From Branchiostoma floridae (taxonomy: Eukaryota; Chordata; Leptocardii; Amphioxiformes; Branchiostomatidae), in NCBI RefSeq assembly GCF_000003815.2, contig NW_023365714.1:608895-672894 (forward strand): a stretch of DNA of 64,000 nucleotides. The letters are read 5' to 3'. Both the position numbers and the translations under genes were made by a program. Below are positions 57,918 through 64,000 of the stretch, in pieces; within the stretch, counting starts at the first letter, position 1; every line of letters starts with the position of its first letter. The notes under the pieces were generated by a model, which searched no databases, was not told the origin of the DNA, and saw only the letters and a program-made list of their open reading frames with translations.

Positions 57918-58691
57918 TGTTGCCATTTTCCTGAGGGATTTTTTACCTACCTAACTAGTCCTCTGGCCTCTAGGTCGTTGGGGGGGGGGGGGGGGGGGCA
58001 AGGTTGACATGAGAAAATATAAAGCCTCTCTTGCATGCTAATAAGGGACGCCCAAACAGTGCTATTATCCTACCAAGATGCATGACGGCCCTTACGTCAT
58101 CATGCGGTGCAATGGCCGAATGGATAGAGAACTGTATCGAAAATGATGCTGCAGTTTCCTCCCCTGAATATTTCTATAATTAGACATAATTCTAGTCTAG
58201 TCGACAATATCCTACCCTGATAGCCGTCAAGCTTAAAAAACTATTCACACGAAGTCATCATTTGATTAACAACATGGTTTCCTTGCTAAATGATGACTCC
58301 GTGTGAATAGTTTTTTTTTAATTGCTTAATGGTGATACTCAGTAAATATTCTTGTGTAATGATGACATGTTGTGAATAGTTTTAACAGATTTTATTCCAA
58401 TTGTAAATGTAAACGTGTCTGTCAATTCAGCCTTAGGGCTGCCATCAGAGACGTGTATATGTGAATTGTTTGAATAAACCAGTCATCATCATCATCAAAT
58501 AAAGGATTTGACTTGACATGACTCGACTGTAGTGCTAAATGTTACTGGTTTTACTCATGTAGCTGATTACGTTGCTTTGAAAGCTAAGACGCCAGGGGGC
58601 GCGAGTGCAAAAGGACGTTCTCGTTGTAACCAAAACCAATGACTCAAGCCACAACAAATTAAGTAAACTCATTTATCTAAAACCGCCAGAT
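56566..58691 (+). repeat. Duplicate of the window's first 2.16 kb
   Basis: Follows 3-2150 through the TPR units, stop, poly-G (57980-57998), hairpin, LINE-like end and CTCF-like motif. Copy-specific changes include loss of about 20 bp near 58018 (equivalent of 1459-1483). It runs into the gap at 58692, just before the point where copy B's promoter would follow. Confidence 0.85.
57918..58691. other. 3' flank of copy E
   Basis: Poly-G run, hairpin (58235-58319), LINE-like tail with AATAAAC and (ATC)n, and the CTCF-like CCAGGGGGCGCGAG (58592-58605), as in the copy A flank. Confidence 0.7.
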
Positions 58692-58975
58692 NNNNNNNNN
58701 NNNNNNNNNNNNNNNNNNNNNNNNNNNNNNNNNNNNNNNNNNNNNNNNNNNNNNNNNNNNNNNNNNNNNNNNNNNNNNNNNNNNNNNNNNNNNNNNNNNN
58801 NNNNNNNNNNNNNNNNNNNNNNNNNNNNNNNNNNNNNNNNNNNNNNNNNNNNNNNNNNNNNNNNNNNNNNNNNNNNNNNNNNNNNNNNNNNNNNNNNNNN
58901 NNNNNNNNNNNNNNNNNNNNNNNNNNNNNNNNNNNNNNNNNNNNNNNNNNNNNNNNNNNNNNNNNNNNNNNNNNN
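58692..58975. other. Assembly gap (284 N)
   Basis: Separates the repeat cluster from the parvin gene. The two sides share no continuity, so the true content may be larger than 284 bp. Confidence 0.95.
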
Positions 58976-59147
58976 AACAATCTACTTACTAATGGCCTTT
59001 CCCTCAGACACTGAAATTTGACCTTTCATCTTCATTTCAATCACTCCTTAAAGACTTTGAGAACTTTGATCAACTCCGCTCCCTCACAATCTGCCAGAAG
59101 CAGTTGCCATGGTAACCAAAACTGCAGGAAGCTGTTGCCATAGTTAC

Positions 59148-59249
59148 CTTCTGGTCGAAGCTGTCCGGTGTGAGGTGGAAGCTGTACAGCGGCACAAAGT
59201 ATCCCTCCAGCAGTCCCATCAGGAGCACCAGGTACACTCCATCCGCAAA
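59148..59249 (-). CDS. PARV: Parvin exon: CH2 segment FADGVYLVLL
   Basis: 102 bp, phase 0 at both ends, between CCCCCCAG and GTAACT. Encodes 34 residues from FADGVYL to LTPDSFDQK, highly conserved in parvins. Confidence 0.92.
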
Positions 59250-62200
59250 CTGGGGGGACACATGGGCATCACATGATCATTACATGGGCATCACATGGGT
59301 GTTACATGATCATCACATGGGCATCACATGATCATCACATGGGCATCACATGATTACAAAATGGTGATTGTATGACCTAATTTTGGTTGGCATATGACTC
59401 AATATAGGACTCATATTTATGACATTATCCATATGGAGTATTTTTCTAGCATGGGTACCATCCGTGTAGTAGTTCACTCCTATTTTCCCTTCTGCTACCC
59501 AATAAATAATAGCAGAAAGGTGACTGCACATAGCATACAATAAACACAGAGCGAACTACTATCAGGATGGTACCCAGGCCAGTATCTCTTGACATTGAGC
59601 CATATTATAATGTGTAAAAAATGTATATGTGTCAGCCATTAAATAATTGTTAGTGACTAGGTCAGTGACCTGCAGGTTACTCACCTGTGTGTCGAGGTCA
59701 GTGACCTCCAGGTTGATCTTGTTGAGATGTTTGTTGACAAAGGTGATGAGAGACTGAGGAGGAAGGAGGAGATACATAAGACATCAGTGCAGCATGGTAT
59801 GCTTACATCAAACTGAATCACTTTTCACACCTGTCCATCTGTATGTCTAACACAGAGTGTCGTTTTCAAATATCTAATGGCCGGCTCCAAACATACATCT
59901 AGTTCACTCTACAACTCTGAAATAAGTCTTGGCAGTTCTTGAACAGCCTGTAACCTTTACAAGTTAGGACTGCATCCAGCGACATGCCAGGCAGTAACAT
60001 TCAAACAAATCAGGAGTTGGACACTCACCCGTTTCACCACATTGAGCTTGTCTGGAGCGTGGTCAAACAATGTGTCAAAGGCATCACGCTCTGCAAGGAT
60101 AAGGAACATCATCAAGGTGAATGTATGTGACCTCATTTGTTTATCTGGGTGTACATCTAAACCCTACACTTAGCGATGACGACTGTGTACGTGCGCAGCT
60201 GAAAAGTCTGTATATTCGTGCTAATTGTATAAATCGCAAGTTTTCCCTTTTATCTCCACCTGTTAAGAAAAATTTGTTTATGGCGTACTGTGGCCAAATA
60301 TATGGCGCGCAATTATGGAATTCTGTCAGTGCGGGTGTCCTTTCTAAGTGCCGGATCGCATACAATAACTGCTTCCGGATTATTATGAATTTGCCACGAT
60401 GGTGTAGCGCCAGTACAATGTTTGTGTACCATTCGACTGACAGTTTTGAAGCAAGGCGAAGGAAAATTTGTTTTTCTTTTCTACAAAGATTAACGTCCTC
60501 GAATAATATCATTGTCCAGCACTTGCTGACGTCAGACATGTTCTACAGAAATACTTTTTTCCAGAACTGTTATGACTTATTGTACAGGTAGCGATTTTAA
60601 TGTATATGTATGTTGATGAATCTTAATGAAGTTTTTAACAAATGTATTGTGCATCATACACCATTTCAGCCTTGTATGGCTGCAATGTTTTGTACATGTA
60701 TGTGCGCACAGTTTTGGCGCTAATAAACCAGTCATTCATGTTAGTATCTTTTGTGTATAGTATGGGTTTTTTAACCTGAAATAAAGAATAAAGAAAGGAT
60801 TCTGTGGTTTAACAAATCTCAACATTTGACATCATCCTCGAGCTCATTATATTAAAAAAGAGCTACCGGGTACAAATGTACACCTTTTTTGAGGTATTAC
60901 AGATATGTTCAATTTAAGATCCATTGATGATAATATTAAATAAGGAGACAAACAATTGAATGTTTGAAAACTTACCAAACTTGCCCTGCATCATACTGTA
61001 AGGAGACAGGAAAGAGTAATGAGAAGTAATACACTAAATGAAATTATACATGTTTCTGCATTTCATACAAGACCATGCTCCATGAAGAAATTGGTGTCTC
61101 CATGCAGCCGTTTTCACTTTACTCTGCTTTGCACATCAAACTTTCGTTACAAGTATCCGAAAACAGTAAAATGTTCAAATGCTTTGAAAAAAGTTTGTAT
61201 GTTTAAATAAAAATAGTTCATATGTTTGAAAAAACATTTCAGTGAAAGAGTAACACATAACTGTGACCTACTTCACCTAAACACACGAACACACAAACAA
61301 ACATGTTTACTGACTCGTTAGTTGTTGTGAGTTCCTCCACGACCTTCCTGGTTGCGAGCTGCCTGTCCCTTTGTTGTACCACGACCACATTTACGCTCAC
61401 GTAACCCAACCAAACAACCAATCAAACAAACACATTTACTAACTCGTTTGTCGTCGTGAGCTCCTCCGCGACCTTCCGCGTAGCGAGCTGCCCGTCCCTG
61501 CGCTGCACCACGACCACATTTACGCTGACGTGCTCCGGGAACCGGATCGGCGCCCGGAAGTGCTGCGCTAAGGCAACCAACAGGTGGATGATGGCCACGA
61601 TGTTCTTGGAGTGGATACCTGAAGGGGGAGGGGGGCACAACCAGCATCATAGTTAACCTTCTGTCTGCTAAGGGTGCAATTCATGCAAAAACACTTCTGG
61701 CCTTTCCAAAAATAATCTCATCGGGTTGGTAGAATATAGGATATTGGAGAATTCTGTTTCACAACCAGTTTTTCTTACCTGCTTACGTTTCGATGCCTGT
61801 TAAACATCTCCCTCAGAGCTAATGTAGTTCTGCCTCTAATGTTACATCAGCTACATATACTGTATGATATAGCACCGAAAAGCAGCACTATGGTCTGAGT
61901 ATTAACTAAGATGTCTGACAGGCATCGAAATGTAAGTAGGTGAGAGTCACAGAATTCTCCAATATCCTTAAATTCTGAAGTTACATACCTTTTTTGTCCA
62001 CATCAAATTTTTCCTTGGTTTTCAATGTAATAATGTACATTCAAGTTTAAGAAAAGGAAAACACAAAAACAGAGGACTGAGGGGAAAAGTTGAACCCAAC
62101 AATGAATCTCACCCCCTGAAACTGTGCAGACTTTTCTCTCACAGTCTGTCTATTTTCACATTGATACATTATACTCATTGTTGAGCATCAAAATCTCCAG

Positions 62201-63433
62201 AAGTAAATTTCCATTTTTTTTACCCAGTTAGAGATTGATTTAAATTTGAGTATTGCAAACCTGGATGTCAAACCTTAAAAAAACAGTGTAGCATTATATT
62301 TTGAAATCCCAAACAAACAAATTACATTGATGTGGCCCATAGAGACATCCAATAGGTTAGCCCAAAGTCTGTCTACCATGTTAAAGACACACACACAAAA
62401 CTCTGCCACACTAAAAGCATTTACCAGCCATCCCACACTACCCCATTTTGCTAATGGTACAGCCCAACATGTGCATATCTACTGAGTGCTGTAGGAACAC
62501 TCCACTTCACAGGAGGGGGTTACGGGTACAGAGGGAAATGTGGTAGGAAGGTTCTTACTGTCTGCACTCCATTTGTCCTGCCGCCACCCCACTACAGGAA
62601 ACAAGGGGGCAAAGGTCAGGGTCAGAGGTCACCAACATGCCAACACCACTACTCACCATGGACAGTTTTAGCCTTTTTTGCAAAGTTTGGTTTGAGGAAC
62701 TCTTACTGGAAATTAAGTCCAGGGAACTGGCATAGTTAAAGGGTACAACATTTAGTATAGGGGAGGATGTATTGGATCCTAATTGTTCAAACCTCACACT
62801 GCAAAGTATGCAGAAAATGCAGTCTTAGGGTTAAACACCTTATAACATTTGAAAAAGAAATAAAAGTGTGTATTGTACAAAGTGTACACATGTACTTGTA
62901 CATATAGAGAAAAGGGCATCATATGCAGAAGTGTAAAACAGTTTTGACGGGGATGGATGGAAAATGTGAGAATGGAGGATTTACAAGATTTTGTTTGTAA
63001 GATTTCAGACTTACTTTCCACTTCTGTTGGTAAACATAAGCTGCTGTTTTGTAAATGAATGTATTTTGTGGAATGTCTTTAAGATTTTAATGGAATGTCT
63101 TAAGACTTCGATGTAATGTCTTTGAGAAGTGTGACTCACTCTCCATGCTCCATTTTTGCTGGTGAACTCAAGCTAAATGAACAGAAAATTTGGATTTTGT
63201 GTATAAGATCCTACTGAAATATCTTTAAGACTTTGATGTAATGTCTTTAAGACTTTGACGTAATGTCTTTAAGACGTGTGACTCACTCTCCATGCTCCAC
63301 TTCTGCTGATGGTTCCACCTCGGCAGGTTCAGCAGGCGGTTTGTCGTGTCCAGAACCGTCTTCAGCTTCTGTTTCTGTCCCTGCTCTGATTGGGTCACCT
63401 CCGCCACCTCTAGCTTTATATCTGCTAGCTTCT
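59148..63433 (-). CDS. PARV: Parvin (actopaxin/affixin family), partial gene
   Basis: Minus-strand exons, 5' to 3': 63433-63287, 61618-61444, 60995-60976, 60090-60029, 59753-59685, 59249-59148. Phases join without a stop. The protein reads KLADIKLEVAEVTQSE, then IHSKNIVAIIHLLVALAQHF and RAPIRFPEHVSVNVVVVQ (end of the first calponin-homology domain and linker), then ERDAFDTLFDHAPDKLNVV, SLITFVNKHLNKINLEVT and FADGVYLVLLMGLLEGYFVP (start of the second CH domain). Parvins bind ILK and paxillin at integrin adhesions and contact actin. The N-terminus lies right of the window. The last exon (end of CH2) is not seen and should lie in or beyond the gap. This single-copy-type gene marks the edge of the expanded cluster. 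Confidence 0.9.
59262..59355 (+). repeat. ~20-bp minisatellite in parvin intron
   Basis: Four to five units of CATGGGCATCACATGATCAT with a variant GGTGTTACATGATCAT. Confidence 0.85.
59446..59582. mobile_element. Hairpin MITE in parvin intron
   Basis: Inverted ends CTAGCATGGGTACCATCC, then GTAGTAGTTC at left and the reverse (GAACTACTA, GGATGGTACCCAGGCCAG) at right. The terminal motif TGGGTACCATCC is shared with the MITEs before LRR1 and LRR2. Confidence 0.75.
59685..59753 (-). CDS. PARV: Parvin exon: SLITFVNKHLNK
   Basis: 69 bp, 23 residues, phase 0, between TCCTCCTCAG and GTGAGT. Start of the second CH domain. Confidence 0.9.
60029..60090 (-). CDS. PARV: Parvin exon: ERDAFDTLFDHAPDKLNVVKR
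   Basis: 62 bp between CCTTGCAG and GTGAGT. Joined to the 20-bp exon upstream it gives F-E-R-D-A-F in frame. Confidence 0.9.
60121..60790 (+). mobile_element. LINE fragment (RT C-terminus) in parvin intron
   Basis: The frame 60121-60591 reads SFVYLGVHLNPTL, VKKNLFMAYCGQIYGAQLW and FRIIMNLPRWCSASTMF, the thumb and C-terminal part of a non-LTR reverse transcriptase. A stem (CAGCCTTGTATGGCTG), AATAAACCAGTC and an A-rich end follow. It differs from the LINE at 37 kb and is 5' truncated, antisense to parvin. Confidence 0.8.
60976..60995 (-). CDS. PARV: Parvin 20-nt microexon
   Basis: Between CTTACAG and GTAAGT. It is needed for frame: the previous exon ends GA, this adds T-ATG-ATG-CAG-GGC-AAG-TTT-G, and the next begins AG-CGT, giving N-D-M-M-Q-G-K-F-E-R-D. 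Without it the next exon meets a stop at once. Confidence 0.75.
61315..61402 (-). pseudogene. Duplicated 3' half of a parvin exon with donor
   Basis: VSVNVVVVQQRDRQLATRKV, then VEELTTTNE and GTCAGT repeats the end of the exon at 61444-61618 (VQRRDGQLATRKVAEELTTTNE, GTTAGT). There is no acceptor in front. The ~129-bp offset includes flanking intron. Confidence 0.8.
61444..61618 (-). CDS. PARV: Parvin exon: IHSKNIVAIIHLLVAL
   Basis: 175 bp between CCCTTCAG and GTTAGT. Encodes the end of CH1 and the linker up to TTTNE. The start base pair GT completes a Ser codon with the previous exon. Confidence 0.92.
61619..63286. other. Parvin intron with exon-like copies
   Basis: Contains a near-palindromic pair around CAGGCATCGAAATGTAAG (about 61780-61800 and 61917-61940). 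It also holds three segments resembling the end of the exon at 63287: 62559-62591, 63011-63035, 63140-63165. GACTTTGATGTAATGTCTTT units repeat several times from 63060 to 63275. Confidence 0.65.
62559..62591 (-). other. Candidate alternative microexon of parvin
   Basis: 33 bp between TTTCCTGTAG and GTAAGA encode (L)GWRQDKWSAD with the same closing phase as the exon at 63287, so it could splice to IHSKN as WSADSIHSKN. The entry phase does not match that exon's end, so use would need another donor. Confidence 0.4.
63287..63433 (-). CDS. PARV: Parvin exon: KLADIKLEVAEVTQSE
   Basis: 147 bp between TTTACAG and GTGAGT. Encodes KLADIKLEVAEVTQSEQGQK to HQQKWSME in CH1. Alignment with vertebrate parvin (AEVTQSEIAQKQKLQTVL) is clear. 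Confidence 0.9.
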
Positions 63434-63510
63434 CTGTAAACATCAACAACATAAACAACAACACTGTACATGTAAATAACAACATAATAATCGACAACAA
63501 CAACATTTAT

Positions 63511-63951
63511 TCAGCTTCTGTTTCTGTCCCTGCTCTGATTGGGTCACCTCCGCTACCTAAAGCTTTATATCCGCTAGCTTCTCTGTAAACATAAACATAA
63601 ACAACAACAACATCATTTAGTCTGCTTCTGTTTCTGCCCCTGCTCCGACTGGGTCACCTCCGCTACCTCCAGCTTTATATCTGCTAATTTCTCTGGAAAC
63701 AACAACAAACATTCACTATAAACAACAACAACATTTATTGTAAACATCAACAACAACATTTATTCAGCTTCTGTTTCTGCCCCTGCTCTGATTGGGTCAC
63801 CTCCGCTACCTCTAGCTTTATATCCGCTAGCTTCTCTGTAAACATAAACATAAACATAAACAAAAACAAAAACATTTAGTCTGCTTCTGTTTCTGCCCCT
63901 GCTCCGACTGGGTCACCTCCGCCACCTCAAGCTTTATATCTGCTAACTTTT
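63511..63951 (-). repeat. Four extra copies of the 5' half of a parvin exon
   Basis: Segments about 63511-63582, 63621-63692, 63764-63835 and 63880-63951 each repeat acceptor plus KLADIKLEVAEVTQSEQGQK of the exon at 63287-63433, separated by (AAC)n/ATAAAC sequence. The AG acceptor is kept in all. The copy at 63582 has a TAG in frame. Copies alternate in type (first like third, second like fourth). Confidence 0.88.
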
Positions 63952-64000
63952 CTGTAAACATCAACAACAAACATTTATTGTAAACATCATTGACAACATC

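Noticed and set aside
58605-59021. ORFs running through the N gap
   Set aside because: Open only because N cannot encode a stop; the flanks show no coding similarity.
61780-61945. Inverted pair CTTACxTTTCGATGCCTGT / ACAGGCATCGAAATGTAAG as a new element
   Set aside because: Clearly inverted and probably a small palindromic repeat, but too short and simple for a separate call.

Overview
The window is eukaryotic: spliced genes, long repeat-rich introns, LINE and SINE debris, and five assembly gaps of N (4648-4747, 14664-14946, 17907-18082, 45267-45366, 58692-58975). The gene families (an invertebrate-type parvin, chordate-like LRR membrane receptors, a large TPR family), the dense young duplications and the 5S-derived SINE fit an amphioxus (Branchiostoma) best. 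That assignment is an inference from family content, not a database match.

Layout. 3-1355 is the 3' end of a TPR-array gene (copy A) cut by the window edge. 2490-19830 is a paralogue (copy B) spread over 17 kb. Its long intron (4.8-12.1 kb) is full of repeats, and its TPR exon is split by a gap, by an unexplained insert, and by an LTR retrotransposon (15766-18343). 19831-26988 holds no gene, only foldback elements, microsatellites and a TPR relic. 26989-28245 is an LRR transmembrane receptor (LRR1). 30876-36622 is TPR copy C, with a frameshift and a LINE-damaged 3' end. 41448-42716 is LRR2, and 46228-48849 is LRR3, interrupted by one in-frame TGA. 51280-55614 is copy D, the intact family member (1232 aa in four exons). 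56127-57917 is a TPR-only ORF (copy E), whose last two thirds and 3' flank duplicate the start of the window. From about 59 kb to the end, the minus strand carries a partial parvin gene with unusual local amplification of exon pieces.

How the genes relate. Copies B, C and D share one plan: three N-terminal helical repeats, a GlnD/DUF294-type nucleotidyltransferase core (GLGSQATG ... YSDLE), a helical domain like DUF294_C, then an array of 42-residue kinesin-light-chain-like TPRs of 9 to more than 20 units. They are interleaved with LRR receptors in two related segmental blocks (about 24.65-31.6 kb and 39.4-52.5 kb). The block pattern, the near-identical enzyme cores, the variable TPR numbers and the many broken copies look like a fast-evolving recognition or stress-response cluster. 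No immune role can be proved from sequence. CTCF-like motifs lie before copies B, C and D and after copy E.
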